Below the pieces are notes generated by a model that was not told the DNA's origin, searched no databases, and saw only the letters and a program-made list of their open reading frames with translations. Below are positions 7,913 to 16,960 of a stretch of 64,000 nt of DNA, one piece after another (within the stretch, counting starts at the first letter, position 1; each line of letters starts with the position of its first letter). Position numbers and translations under genes: made by a program. Source of the DNA: Arthrobacter methylotrophus (GTDB taxonomy: Bacteria; Actinomycetota; Actinomycetes; Actinomycetales; Micrococcaceae); NCBI RefSeq assembly GCF_039539965.1, contig NZ_BAABED010000001.1, forward strand, positions 4,588,001 to 4,652,000, written 5' to 3'.

Positions 7913-9229
7913 TTACTTGAGGCCGAGTTCCGCCGTCGGGGTCTTGAAGGATTCCCGGGCAGTCATCGCGGCGACCGCTGCGATCACGCAGATGACGCCG
8001 GTGAAGATGCTGGTCTGGACCCAGCCGCCGGCTTTGGTGCCGCCCATCGCGGTGACGATTGTCGGGGCGAAGCCGGCCATGAGGAAGCCGATCTGGGTGC
8101 CGATGGCCAAACCGGAGAAGCGGACTCTGGTGCTGAACATCTCGCCGTAGAAGGAGGGCCACACAGCGTTCGCGGCGGCGTATCCGAGAGCGAAGTACAC
8201 CACGGAGACCAAGAACATGAGGGGCACGTTTCCGGACTCGAGGGTCAGGAAGAACACCGGCGTCATGATGGCGCTGGCTATGGCGCCGTAGATGAAGACG
8301 GGCTTGCGGCCGATCCGGTCAGCGACCTTGCCGAAGACCGGCTGGGTGCCGAGAGCCACGATGTTGGCTGCCACGACGAGCCACAGGGTGATGGTGCTGT
8401 TGACGTGGGCCACGTCTTTGGCGTAAGCGATGGCCAAGGTGCCGAAGACGGTGCTCACGGCGGAGATGAAGGCGCAGCAGACAACGCGCAGGACGTCTGC
8501 CCAGTGCTGCCGGAGGAGGTCGGCCACCGGGAGCTTGGCGATCTGGTTGTTCTTCTTGGCCTCGGCGAATGCCGGCGGTTCGTGCAGGGTGCGGCGGATG
8601 AAGAACGCTACCAGGACCACCACGGCGCTGAGCCAGAACGGGATACGCCAGCCGATGCCGTACTTGACCTCGTCCGGCAGGGCGACGACGGGGATGAAGA
8701 CCAATGCCGCGAGGATCTGGCCGCCCTGGGTTCCCGTGAGGGTCCAGGAGGTAAAGAAGGAGCGGCGGTTGTCCGGGGCATGTTCCAGCGTCATGGAGGA
8801 CGCGCCGGCTTGCTCGCCCGCAGCGGAGAGGCCCTGGCAAAGGCGGGCGAAGACCAGCAGCGCAGGAGCCCACCAACCGATGGCCTTGAAGTCGGGGAGG
8901 CAGCCAATGATGAACGTCGCACCGCCCATGAGCACCAGTGTGAACATCAGCACGCGCTGGCGGCCGATACGATCGCCGAAATGTCCCAGGATGATGGCGC
9001 CGACCGGCCGAGCCACGTAGGCGAAGCCGAAGGTCGCGAAGGACATGATGGCGGCGTTGGCGTCGGCGCTGGGGAAGAAGACGTGCGGGAAGATCAGGGC
9101 CGCGGCCGAACCGAAGATGAAGAAGTCGTAGTACTCGACGGCGCTGCCGAGGAAGCTGGCGAGGGCGGCCTTCTTCGGCGTTCCTGCCGTGGCAGTGCCC
9201 GGCGTCGTAGACGGGATCGTGTGACTCAT
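7913..9229 (-). CDS. MHS-family MFS transporter, probable shikimate/quinate or related acid importer
   Basis: A 438-residue, 12-helix major facilitator of the metabolite:H+ symporter (ShiA/ProP/KgtP) type. It carries the two copies of the loop motif, GHFGDRIGRQRVL after helix 2 and GKVADRIGRKPV after helix 8, plus the AxAFLGSAVEYYDF-like start. The ATG at 9229 has AAGGAA 8 nt upstream. It is divergent from an IclR regulator that is followed by shikimate dehydrogenase and dehydroshikimate dehydratase, so import of shikimate, quinate or dehydroshikimate is the best guess; substrate specificity cannot be read from sequence. Confidence 0.85.
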   Translation of the reverse strand: MSHTIPSTTPGTATAGTPKKAALASFLGSAVEYYDFFIFGSAAALIFPHVFFPSADANAAIMSFATFGFAYVARPVGAIILGHFGDRIGRQRVLMFTLVLMGGATFIIGCLPDFKAIGWWAPALLVFARLCQGLSAAGEQAGASSMTLEHAPDNRRSFFTSWTLTGTQGGQILAALVFIPVVALPDEVKYGIGWRIPFWLSAVVVLVAFFIRRTLHEPPAFAEAKKNNQIAKLPVADLLRQHWADVLRVVCCAFISAVSTVFGTLAIAYAKDVAHVNSTITLWLVVAANIVALGTQPVFGKVADRIGRKPVFIYGAIASAIMTPVFFLTLESGNVPLMFLVSVVYFALGYAAANAVWPSFYGEMFSTRVRFSGLAIGTQIGFLMAGFAPTIVTAMGGTKAGGWVQTSIFTGVICVIAAVAAMTARESFKTPTAELGLK

Positions 9230-9417
9230 GGTGTTCCTTAGTGTGACGGCGATGTCGCATCTGGCTGAATATTGCGTACCTGAACACTGGGGTGGGTCCG
9301 GCAGCGGCCTCACACTGTAGCCACATTGTGAGAGCTACTTGTGCGATACAGCAATGATGGCTGTGAGCGTAGTCACTTGTCAAGATATTTACTCACCATC
9401 TAGATATAACTCTCACG

Positions 9418-10206
9418 ATGTGGCAATCTTTAGCTATGGATGTGAAGGAAGACACAAAGACCGACATGATCGGCAAGGCCCTGGGCCTCCTCGTTTTGCT
9501 GGGCAATGAGCCGAAGGGCGCCAGCGCCTCCGACCTTGCCCGCCAAGCGGAGCTGCCGTTCAGTACCACTTACCGCCTGCTCGGATCCCTGACTCGGGAC
9601 GGATTCGTGGACTACGAGCCCGATGGCCGCCGGTATCACTTGGGCCTCCGCGTCTTCCAGCTTGGGCAGCGGGTGTCCAATCACCATGGCTTTGCGGGAA
9701 CGGCCCGGCCCATTCTGCAGCGCGTGACGGAGGCGACCGGCGAGGCCACCATCCTCTCGGTCCGGGATGGCCACCACCACCTCACTGTCAACAAGGTGGA
9801 CGGTCCCCAGATGTTCCGGGTCACCAGCGATCCGGGGCATCTTGGAATGCTGCACACCACCGCCGTCGGCAAGGCGCTGCTTGCCTTCGCGGACGACGAC
9901 GAGCGGCGGCGGCTGGTGGAAGAGCTTGAGCTGGAGCCCCTCACGGAGTCCTCCATTACCGATCGCGACGTCTTCCGCCTGGAAATCGAGAAGGTCCGGC
10001 GCCAGGGCTACGCCATCATGGACGAGGAGAACGAGGTGGGCATGCGGGCCGTCGCCGTTCCTGTCCTCAATTCCCAGGGTGTCGCCTTCGCGGCGCTTGC
10101 CACCGCGGTCCCTGTTTTCCGGATGAGCGTGGAGCAGTTGGTGGCGGTAGTTCCCTTGCTGAAGAGTGCGGCGTCCGAGCTTGCCGACCGTTTACCGCAA
10201 CGCTGA
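9418..10206 (+). CDS. IclR-family transcriptional regulator
   Basis: A 262-residue regulator with an N-terminal winged helix (MIGKALGLLVLLGN...SDLARQAELPFSTTYRLLGSL) and a C-terminal IclR effector domain (GMLHTTAVGKALLAF, GYAIMDEENEVGMRAVAVPV). It sits between the divergent MHS transporter and the shikimate-catabolic genes and is likely to sense shikimate, quinate or protocatechuate and control both sides. Neither the ATG at 9418 nor the in-frame ATG at 9436 has a clear ribosome site, so a leaderless transcript is possible. Confidence 0.88.
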   Translation: MWQSLAMDVKEDTKTDMIGKALGLLVLLGNEPKGASASDLARQAELPFSTTYRLLGSLTRDGFVDYEPDGRRYHLGLRVFQLGQRVSNHHGFAGTARPILQRVTEATGEATILSVRDGHHHLTVNKVDGPQMFRVTSDPGHLGMLHTTAVGKALLAFADDDERRRLVEELELEPLTESSITDRDVFRLEIEKVRRQGYAIMDEENEVGMRAVAVPVLNSQGVAFAALATAVPVFRMSVEQLVAVVPLLKSAASELADRLPQR

Positions 10207-10227
10207 AGCGTCAGCGGCACTCACTTT

Positions 10228-10244
10228 TGTTCGCGATAAGAACA
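10228..10244. promoter_or_regulatory. Putative IclR-type operator
   Basis: TGTTCGCGATAAGAACA, 5-bp arms with a 7-bp spacer, lies 129 bp before the shikimate dehydrogenase start. IclR-family sites in aromatic-acid pathways often contain TTCG/CGAA-type half sites, so this is a candidate target for the neighbouring IclR protein. Evidence is limited to the symmetry and position. Confidence 0.4.
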
Positions 10245-10372
10245 CTAGTGCAATATGTGAACATTTTGTGTAGTCTGATTCATACCGCCCGGGGGAGCAG
10301 CCCACTTTGGATGACTCAATGCGATCCAGAGAGAGCCAACCCGCGGGTGCAGTTGTCAAAGGAGCAATGAGC

Positions 10373-11296
10373 ATGAGCAACCGAGCCGAATCCTTCTTGG
10401 TGGGCCTGATCGGTGAAGGCGTATCGCCTTCGCTGACGCCGCCCATGCATGAGAGGGAGGCCGACGTCCAGGGGCTCCGCTACCTGTACCGGCCCATCGA
10501 CCTCCTGGAGCTCTCCCTGCCCGGCTCCGCCGTCGGCGATTTGCTGACCGCCGCTTTCCGGCTTGGTTACAACGGCCTCAACATCACGCATCCGTGCAAG
10601 CAACTCGTCCTGCCCTTCCTGGACGAGGTTTCCGAGGACGCAAGGCGGCTCGGCGCGGTGAACACCGTGCTGATCCAGAACGGCCGCTTCATCGGCCACA
10701 ACACGGACTTTTCGGGTTTCGGTTCAGCTTTGGCCAACGGACTCCCCGACGCAGCCCTGGAACGCGTCGTTCAGCTAGGCGCCGGGGGTGCCGGCTCCGC
10801 CGTCGCATATGCCCTCCTTTCTGCGGGAGTCAAGACACTGGACCTTGTGGACGTGGACCCCGCGCGCGGCGCCGAACGGGCGGCGGAACTCGCTGCCCTG
10901 TTCCCTGACAGCACCGTCGCGGCGCGCACGACGGCGGAGCTCCCGCCGCTCATGCTGCTGGCCGACGGTCTGGTGCACTGCACTCCAGTAGGCATGGCCG
11001 CACATCCCGGCCTCCCACTGGACACGTCCCTCGTGGAACCCCGCCACTGGGTAGCCGACATCGTCTACCGTCCCATCGAAACCCAGCTGGTTCTCCAGGC
11101 CCGGGCCAAGGGCTGCCGCGTGCTCGACGGCGGACGCATGGCCGTGGGGCAGGCCGCCGACGCTTTCCGCATCTTCACCGGCCGCGACGCCGATCCGGAA
11201 CGGATGCGGTCACATTTCCTGGAGCTGGTAAACGCCGAAGAATCCATGGCTGAAGAATCGAAGGCTGACAAGGCGCTCGCTGGAGCGGGGCACTGA
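10373..11296 (+). CDS. qsuD: Shikimate/quinate dehydrogenase (catabolic, probably NAD-dependent)
   Basis: A 307-residue AroE-family protein. It has the substrate-binding S-x-S like segment (SPSLTPPMHE), the catalytic Lys in NITHPCKQ, Asp in HNTDFSGF, and a Rossmann motif GAGGAGSA followed by VDVDPARG. The acidic residue ending that strand (VDVD) and absence of a basic patch suggest NAD rather than NADP, as in catabolic QsuD of Corynebacterium. The ATG at 10373 has AAGGAG 8 nt upstream. Its stop overlaps the start of the dehydratase gene (TGATG), so the enzyme should make 3-dehydroshikimate for it. An anabolic AroE cannot be excluded. Confidence 0.85.
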   Translation: MSNRAESFLVGLIGEGVSPSLTPPMHEREADVQGLRYLYRPIDLLELSLPGSAVGDLLTAAFRLGYNGLNITHPCKQLVLPFLDEVSEDARRLGAVNTVLIQNGRFIGHNTDFSGFGSALANGLPDAALERVVQLGAGGAGSAVAYALLSAGVKTLDLVDVDPARGAERAAELAALFPDSTVAARTTAELPPLMLLADGLVHCTPVGMAAHPGLPLDTSLVEPRHWVADIVYRPIETQLVLQARAKGCRVLDGGRMAVGQAADAFRIFTGRDADPERMRSHFLELVNAEESMAEESKADKALAGAGH

Positions 11297-13206
11297 TGCG
11301 CACGGGAATCGCTACCGTCTGCCTCTCCGGCACGCTCAAGGAAAAGATGCAGGCCTGCGCCATCGCGGGCTTCGACGGCATCGAGATCTTCGAACAGGAC
11401 CTCGTCACCTCCTCCCTGAGCCCCGAGGACGTGCGGAAAATGGCCGCGGACCTGGGACTCGGTCTTGACCTATACCAACCGTTCCGCGACTTCGACAGCG
11501 TCCCCGAGAACATCCTGCGGGAGAACCTGCGACGGGCCGACACCAAGTTCAAACTCATGTCCCGCCTGGGCATGGATACCATCCTCGTGTGCACCAATGT
11601 GGGAACCGCCACGATCGACGACGACGAGCTCCGGGCCGAGCAGCTCGGCCGCCTCGCGGAACTGGCGGAGAACCACGGCGTCAAAGTAGCGTACGAGGCC
11701 CTCGCTTGGGGCAAATACGTCAGCGACTACGAGCATGCGCACCGCCTCGTGGACGCCGTGGACCACCCCAACCTGGGCACGTGCCTGGATTCCTTCCATA
11801 TCCTCTCCCGCGATTGGGACACGGCGCCCATCGAGGCCATCAAGCCTGAAAAGATCTTCTTCGTCCAGGTGGCCGACGCTCCGAAGCTCGCCATGGATGT
11901 GCTGTCCTGGAGCCGCCACTACCGGGTCTTCCCTGGCGAAGGACAATTCGAGCTGGCCAAGTTCATGGGCCACGTTGCCCGCGCAGGCTACTCCGGTCCC
12001 GTCTCCCTGGAGATCTTCAACGACGTCTTCCGCCAATCGGATGTGGAGCGCACCGCCGTCGACGCCATGCGTTCGCTGATCTGGCTCGAGGAACAGAGCG
12101 CCAAGTGGCTCGATGCGAACGGTGACGTTCCGGATAACGCCGCCAATCGCCGTCGTTATCCCATGGAATTGGCCACACTGCCTAAGGTGGCCGAACCGGC
12201 AGGATTCAACTTCGCCGAAGTCAAAACCGATGAACCCGCACAGCTCGAAACGCTGCTGGGCCGCCTCGGCTTCGAATTCGACGGCCGGCACCGGACCAAG
12301 GACGTGCAGTTGTGGTCCATGGGACAGGCGCGCGTCATCATCAACGAACAAGCGCCGTCGCACAGTGAGCCTGCCATCGCGGCGCTGGGGTTCGACGTCG
12401 ACTCTCCTGTGATTGCCTCGGCCCGCGCCCAACAACTGAAGGCCCCCGTGGTGCCGCGCAAAGTCCAGGCGGACGAGGAAGTGTTCCAAGGCATCGCCGC
12501 ACCGGATTCCACCGAGATCTTCCTGTGCCAAGGCAGTCCGGACGGCACGGCGGCCTGGACTAGCGAATTCGGGCAGAGCCGAGAGTTTGGCGAGGGTCTT
12601 GAGCACCCGTCGTCGGAAACCCAAGCGGTGATCGACCACGTGAATCTCGCCCAGCCATGGCAGCACTTCGACGAAGCCGTCCTCTTCTATACGAGTGCCC
12701 TCGCCCTCGAACCCCAGCCGTTTGCTGAAGTGCCGAGCCCCAGCGGATTGGTGCGATCGCAGGTCATGCAGACGGCCGACCGCGCGGTGCGCCTGGTGCT
12801 GAACCTTGCACCCGTCATCCAGCAAGAACCCGGCCGGCAGGGCGTTGGGCAGAGGAAGAGTTACCAGGAACACATCGCCTTCGCGGTGGACGACCTCGTG
12901 GCTACGGCACGGGCAGCGAAGGGACGCGGGCTGGAGTTCCTCCAGATTCCAGCGAACTATTACGAGGACCTGGACGCACGTTTCGCCCTGGACCCGGTCT
13001 TCCTTTCCACCCTCAAGGAACTGAACCTTCTCTACGACAGGGATGCCAACGGTGAATTCCTCCACTTCTACACCGCCACCGTGGGCAGCGTGTTCTTCGA
13101 AATGGTGGAACGCCGCGGCAACTACGACGGCTACGGCGCCCCCAACGCCCCTGTGCGGCACGCCGTCCAATACGACTCGCTTCACGCCCAGAACCTGCAC
13201 CGCTAA
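11296..13206 (+). CDS. qsuB: 3-dehydroshikimate dehydratase (QsuB-type, two-domain)
   Basis: A 636-residue enzyme converting 3-dehydroshikimate to protocatechuate. Residues 1 to about 280 form a sugar-phosphate-isomerase/epimerase TIM barrel (GFDGIEIFEQDL, VKVAYEALAWG, LGTCLDSFHIL, VSLEIFND) carrying the metal-binding Glu, Asp and His positions of the family. Residues from about 290 on are a 4-hydroxyphenylpyruvate-dioxygenase-like VOC region (IDHVNLAQPW, YQEHIAFAVDDL, LHFYTATVGSVFFEMVER). This two-domain architecture is that of QsuB. It starts inside the qsuD stop codon, indicating translational coupling, and precedes pcaH. Confidence 0.92.
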   Translation: MRTGIATVCLSGTLKEKMQACAIAGFDGIEIFEQDLVTSSLSPEDVRKMAADLGLGLDLYQPFRDFDSVPENILRENLRRADTKFKLMSRLGMDTILVCTNVGTATIDDDELRAEQLGRLAELAENHGVKVAYEALAWGKYVSDYEHAHRLVDAVDHPNLGTCLDSFHILSRDWDTAPIEAIKPEKIFFVQVADAPKLAMDVLSWSRHYRVFPGEGQFELAKFMGHVARAGYSGPVSLEIFNDVFRQSDVERTAVDAMRSLIWLEEQSAKWLDANGDVPDNAANRRRYPMELATLPKVAEPAGFNFAEVKTDEPAQLETLLGRLGFEFDGRHRTKDVQLWSMGQARVIINEQAPSHSEPAIAALGFDVDSPVIASARAQQLKAPVVPRKVQADEEVFQGIAAPDSTEIFLCQGSPDGTAAWTSEFGQSREFGEGLEHPSSETQAVIDHVNLAQPWQHFDEAVLFYTSALALEPQPFAEVPSPSGLVRSQVMQTADRAVRLVLNLAPVIQQEPGRQGVGQRKSYQEHIAFAVDDLVATARAAKGRGLEFLQIPANYYEDLDARFALDPVFLSTLKELNLLYDRDANGEFLHFYTATVGSVFFEMVERRGNYDGYGAPNAPVRHAVQYDSLHAQNLHR

Positions 13207-13252
13207 GCAGAAACCCAAGCAGAAACCCAACTAGAAACCCAAGCAGAAACCA
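13205..13252 (+). repeat. Four-copy 12-nt tandem repeat
   Basis: Four head-to-tail copies of AAGCAGAAACCC (third copy AACTAGAAACCC, last ending CCA). It begins in the last two bases of the qsuB stop codon and fills most of the gap to pcaH. Probably replication slippage; a role is not evident. Confidence 0.8.
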
Positions 13253-13281
13253 CGAAAGCAACCACCCGAAAGGAGCCGGCC

Positions 13282-14157
13282 GTGCTGCTAGACGCAAATG
13301 CCGGGAACCACCAAGACGACGAGCTCGTACCGGCGGCCGAACCGCATGCCGGGCACGCGTCGTCGGACGCCGCTGCCGAGACCCAAGCGGATCTCAGCGC
13401 CGAGATCAAGGCCATTGGCGAGTCATACGCCCGGGCGCTCAAGGACGGTGCCGCACCGGAAACCCAGCCCCGCCTGGACTTCGCTCCGTACCGCAGCAGC
13501 ATCCTGCGCCACCCCACCAAGAGCCTGCACCACGCTGACCCGGAGACCATCGAACTGTACTCGCCGGCTTTCGGGCACCAGGACGTGCATGCCTTGGAAT
13601 CGGACCTCACCATCCAGCACAATGGCGAACCCCTGGGCGAGCGGATCATCGTGCAAGGCAAAGTGCTAGACGGCGACGGCCGCCCCGTTGTGGGCCAACT
13701 CGTGGAAATCTGGCAGGCCAACGCTGCCGGCCGCTACATCCACAAGCGTGACCAGCACCCGGCACCACTGGACCCCAACTTCACGGGAGTCGGACGCTGC
13801 ATCACCGGAGCTGACGGCTCTTACCGCTTCACCTCCATCAAGCCCGGCGCCTACCCGTGGAAAAACCACCTCAACGCCTGGCGTCCGGCGCACATCCACT
13901 TCTCCCTGTTCGGCACGGACTTCACGCAGCGCATCGTCACGCAAATGTACTTCCCGGGCGACCAGCTGTTCCCGCTGGACCCCATCTACCAGTCGATTGT
14001 GGACCAAGAAGCCCGGGACAGACTCGTGGCCACGTACGACCACGATCTGACAAGCCCCGAATGGGCGCTCGGCTACACCTGGGACATCGTCCTGAGCGGC
14101 TCGAAGCGGACCTGGACCGAAAATGAAGCCTTTGGCGACGCCGGAGACGAGGAGTAA
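13282..14157 (+). CDS. pcaH: Protocatechuate 3,4-dioxygenase beta subunit
   Basis: A 291-residue intradiol dioxygenase subunit that, with PcaG, opens the ring of protocatechuate to 3-carboxy-cis,cis-muconate. The Fe(III) ligands are recognisable: Tyr in GRYIHK (about 151), Tyr in AYPWKN (about 190), and two His in RPAHIHFS (about 203 and 205). The GTG at 13282 has AAAGGAG 7 nt upstream. This start gives about 45 extra N-terminal residues, low-complexity and rich in Ala, Glu and Asp, compared with the usual length near 240. Pathway: first step of the protocatechuate branch of the beta-ketoadipate route. Confidence 0.95.
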   Translation: MLLDANAGNHQDDELVPAAEPHAGHASSDAAAETQADLSAEIKAIGESYARALKDGAAPETQPRLDFAPYRSSILRHPTKSLHHADPETIELYSPAFGHQDVHALESDLTIQHNGEPLGERIIVQGKVLDGDGRPVVGQLVEIWQANAAGRYIHKRDQHPAPLDPNFTGVGRCITGADGSYRFTSIKPGAYPWKNHLNAWRPAHIHFSLFGTDFTQRIVTQMYFPGDQLFPLDPIYQSIVDQEARDRLVATYDHDLTSPEWALGYTWDIVLSGSKRTWTENEAFGDAGDEE

Positions 14158-14161
14158 GCAC

Positions 14162-14737
14162 ATGAGCAAGTTGATCCCCACCCCCGGCCAGACCGTTGGC
14201 CCGTTCTACGGCTACGCACTCCCCTTCAATAAGGACAACGAGCTTCTTGCCCCGGGCAGCGTCGGAAGCATCCGCCTGCAAGGCACCGTGTACGACGGCA
14301 ACGGGGAAACCATCCCGGACGCGATCCTGGAGATTTGGCAGCCCGACTCCGAAGGCAACGTGGTCCAGCGCACCGGCTCCCTGGTCCGCGACGGCTACAC
14401 CTTCACGGGGTGGGGCCGCGCCGCGGTAGGCAACTCGGGTGTATTCACCTTCACCACGGTCAATCCCGGGCCCACTGAAGCAGGAGCTGCTCCGTTCATT
14501 TCAGTGGCCGTCTTTGCCCGTGGCCTCATGAACCGCCTCTTCACCCGCATCTACCTGCCGGAAAACGAGGAAGCGCTCGCGGCCGATCCGTTACTCAGCT
14601 CCCTCGACCCCGAGCGCCGAAGCACCCTGATAGCCCGCCGCGATCCGGATGGCGGCCTCACGTGGGACCTGCGCCTGCAGGGCGAGAACGAGACGGTATT
14701 TCTCGACTTCGAGCGCGTCGAAGGCGCCTCCCATTGA
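14162..14737 (+). CDS. pcaG: Protocatechuate 3,4-dioxygenase alpha subunit
   Basis: A 191-residue partner of PcaH, with the start TPGQTVGPFYGYALP and the beta-sandwich strands GTVYDGNGETIPDAILEIWQ common to intradiol dioxygenases. It lacks the iron ligands, as expected of the alpha subunit. The ATG at 14162 lies 4 bp after the pcaH stop with GAGGAG upstream; the stop overlaps the pcaB start, so the genes are translationally coupled. Confidence 0.94.
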   Translation: MSKLIPTPGQTVGPFYGYALPFNKDNELLAPGSVGSIRLQGTVYDGNGETIPDAILEIWQPDSEGNVVQRTGSLVRDGYTFTGWGRAAVGNSGVFTFTTVNPGPTEAGAAPFISVAVFARGLMNRLFTRIYLPENEEALAADPLLSSLDPERRSTLIARRDPDGGLTWDLRLQGENETVFLDFERVEGASH

Positions 14738-16158
14738 GTGGCGACGGCGATTTCGGGCTACTCAGCCCGGTTTCGGCGTCGCCCGCCGTGGCGGCACTGA
14801 CGAGTGACCGTGCGGTCGTCGCGGCCATTCTCGACGTCGAGGTCGCCTGGGCGTCGGTGCTCGACGAGGCGGGCCTCGTGCCCGCCGGTTCCGCCGCCGT
14901 CGTCGCGCAAGCTGCCGACGACGGCGCCTTCGACGTCGCTTCCATCGCTGAACGCGCACAAGGCGGCGCCAACCCGGTCATCCCGTTGCTGGCCGACCTC
15001 CGGCTCCGGGTCAAAGAACTGGACGCCAGCGCGATGGCCGCCGTACACACCTCGCTGACCAGCCAAGACGTTCTGGATTCTGCCCTGATGCTGCTGGCGC
15101 GCCGCGTCGTCTCGGCGCTTCTCGTCGAAGTTAGAAGTACGACGACGGCGCTCGCCGCCTTGGCGGAGGAGCATGCCGAGACGCTGTGCGTGGGCAGGAG
15201 CCTCACCCAGCACGCGCTGCCGTATACCTTCGGGCTCAAAGCGGCGCAGTGGTTCCACGGGGTGGCCGCAGCGGGGCGACGCCTGGAATCGCTGCAGTTG
15301 CCCGTTCAGTTCGGCGGGGCCGGCGGCACCCTGGCTTCAGGCACCGTACTGACGGAAGGTTCGTCGTCGAACCCGTTTGCGCTGGCAGATGACCTGGCCG
15401 CGAAGCTGGGTCTGGCTGACGTTCCCGCTCCGTGGCATACCAGCCGGCTGGCCGTCACCTCTCTCGGCGATGCTCTGGCGTCCTTGACGGACTCCTTTGG
15501 CAAAATCGCTGCGGATCTCCTGTTCCTTAGCCGCCCCGAAGTCGCCGAGTTGGGGGAGCCCCTTGCCGCGGGCCGTGGCGTTTCCTCGGCGATGCCGCAA
15601 AAGCAGAACCCGGTGCTGTCTGTGCTCATCCGCAGTGCGGCGCTCCAGGCACCAGGCTTGGCAGCGCAACTGCACCTGGCTGCGGCCAATTTCAACGATG
15701 AACGCCCGGATGGGGCCTGGCACAGCGAATGGCAGGCTATGCGGGGATTGCTGCGGCTGGCTCTCGGTGCCGCAATCCAGCTCCGTCAGCTTGCCGAAGG
15801 ACTTCGCGTCTTCCCCGAGGCGATGCGGCGCAACCTGGACATCTCCGGGCCATTGCTGCTCAGTGAAGCCGTGGTGTCCTCGCTTGCTCCGCTCCTTGGC
15901 GCGGACCGAGGTGAGGCGAAAGCAAGGCTGCAAGCCGTCGTCGACGAGACCCTCCAGGCGACCGCAGCGGAGCAGCCCCGGATCTACACCAAGCTTCTTC
16001 GCGAGGCCGTCCCGCCCAGCAAGCTGTCAGACGAGGAACTGACGGCGCTGCTGGACCCGGCCAACTATCTCGGCGAGGCCGTCGAAATCAGCCGCCGCAT
16101 CCTGGCCGCTTACCCGGAATTTTCACACCCCAACCCGAAGGGAGCCGATCGTGGCTAA
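14734..16158 (+). CDS. pcaB: 3-carboxy-cis,cis-muconate cycloisomerase
   Basis: A 474-residue fumarase/aspartase-superfamily enzyme that lactonises 3-carboxymuconate to 4-carboxymuconolactone. The signature loop appears as SSAMPQKQNP (about residue 285), and TSLTSQDVLDSALML and VGRSLTQHALP are typical of PcaB. The TTG at 14734, overlapping the pcaG stop (TTGA), is used because GAAGG lies 10 nt upstream; the frame is open further back only inside pcaG. The 3' end overlaps pcaD by 8 bp. Confidence 0.93.
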   Translation: MSGDGDFGLLSPVSASPAVAALTSDRAVVAAILDVEVAWASVLDEAGLVPAGSAAVVAQAADDGAFDVASIAERAQGGANPVIPLLADLRLRVKELDASAMAAVHTSLTSQDVLDSALMLLARRVVSALLVEVRSTTTALAALAEEHAETLCVGRSLTQHALPYTFGLKAAQWFHGVAAAGRRLESLQLPVQFGGAGGTLASGTVLTEGSSSNPFALADDLAAKLGLADVPAPWHTSRLAVTSLGDALASLTDSFGKIAADLLFLSRPEVAELGEPLAAGRGVSSAMPQKQNPVLSVLIRSAALQAPGLAAQLHLAAANFNDERPDGAWHSEWQAMRGLLRLALGAAIQLRQLAEGLRVFPEAMRRNLDISGPLLLSEAVVSSLAPLLGADRGEAKARLQAVVDETLQATAAEQPRIYTKLLREAVPPSKLSDEELTALLDPANYLGEAVEISRRILAAYPEFSHPNPKGADRG

Positions 16159-16960
16159 GCCCAACGTCAAGGCCGTGTTGCTATCCCCGCAGCGCATCCT
16201 GGGGGAGAAGCCCCTCCTCGTCGTGGGGAACTCGCTCGGAACGTCTACGGTGCTGTGGACCGAGACAGCAACCCTGCTGGGTGAGGAGTTCGACATCATC
16301 GGCTGGGACCTTCCGGGCCATGGAGTTTCGCCGGCGGCCGCCGAAACTTTCAGCGTGGCCGAACTGGCCGATGCGGTGGTGGACCTGGTGGATTCGATCG
16401 CGCCCGGCGCGGTGTTCCACTACGCGGGAGTTTCCCTGGGTGGGGCAACGGGCCTGCAATTGGGTATCAAGCACGGCGAACGCCTCAAGAGCCTGTCCGT
16501 GCAGTGCACCGGGGCGAAGATCGGCACGCCGGAAGGGTGGCTGGAACGTGCCGAGACGGTCCGGGCGCAGGGTACTGCCGTAATGATTCAAGGTTCCGCG
16601 CAGCGCTGGTTCGCCCCGGGTTTCATGGATCGTCAACCGGTGGTCAGCAGCCGACTCCTGCACGTCCTGCGGGATGCCGACCGCTTCAGCTATGCCTTCT
16701 GTTGCGAAGCCCTCGCTGGTTTCGATGTCCGCGCCGAGCTCGGCGGCATCACCGTCCCCACGCAGGCGCTGGCCGGCGTCGAGGACACTGTTGCGCCGCC
16801 GTCGTTCGCTGAAGAAATCGCCGATGGCATCAACAGGGGGACCCGCGCAGGCGGCGCTGTTTCCGTGGGGCTCGACGGCGTCGGGCACCTTGCGCCCGCG
16901 GAGGCACCCGGCGTCGTCGCGGAGCTCATGCGAACGTTCATGACGGAGGCCGGCAAATGA
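16151..16960 (+). CDS. pcaD: 3-oxoadipate enol-lactonase
   Basis: A 269-residue alpha/beta-hydrolase that opens beta-ketoadipate enol-lactone to 3-oxoadipate. The triad is visible: nucleophile Ser in GVSLGG (about 95), Asp in GVEDTV (about 210) and His in GVGHLAP (about 245). The oxyanion segment is VVGNSLGTS. The GTG at 16151 has AAGGGAG 7 nt upstream. It is a stand-alone gene, followed by a separate pcaC with a 4-bp ATGA overlap, unlike the fused PcaL found in Rhodococcus and Streptomyces. Confidence 0.92.
   Translation: MAKPNVKAVLLSPQRILGEKPLLVVGNSLGTSTVLWTETATLLGEEFDIIGWDLPGHGVSPAAAETFSVAELADAVVDLVDSIAPGAVFHYAGVSLGGATGLQLGIKHGERLKSLSVQCTGAKIGTPEGWLERAETVRAQGTAVMIQGSAQRWFAPGFMDRQPVVSSRLLHVLRDADRFSYAFCCEALAGFDVRAELGGITVPTQALAGVEDTVAPPSFAEEIADGINRGTRAGGAVSVGLDGVGHLAPAEAPGVVAELMRTFMTEAGK

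Noticed and set aside
7892..9241. A 449-codon plus-strand open frame opposite the MHS transporter
   Set aside because: Same reason: antisense of a transporter with unmistakable MFS motifs.
11470..13230. A 586-codon minus-strand open frame opposite the dehydroshikimate dehydratase
   Set aside because: Antisense of a well-supported enzyme gene; no ribosome site or recognisable domain.
13205..13252. CRISPR-like short repeat
   Set aside because: Units are 12 nt, directly adjacent and without spacers, so it is a simple tandem repeat.
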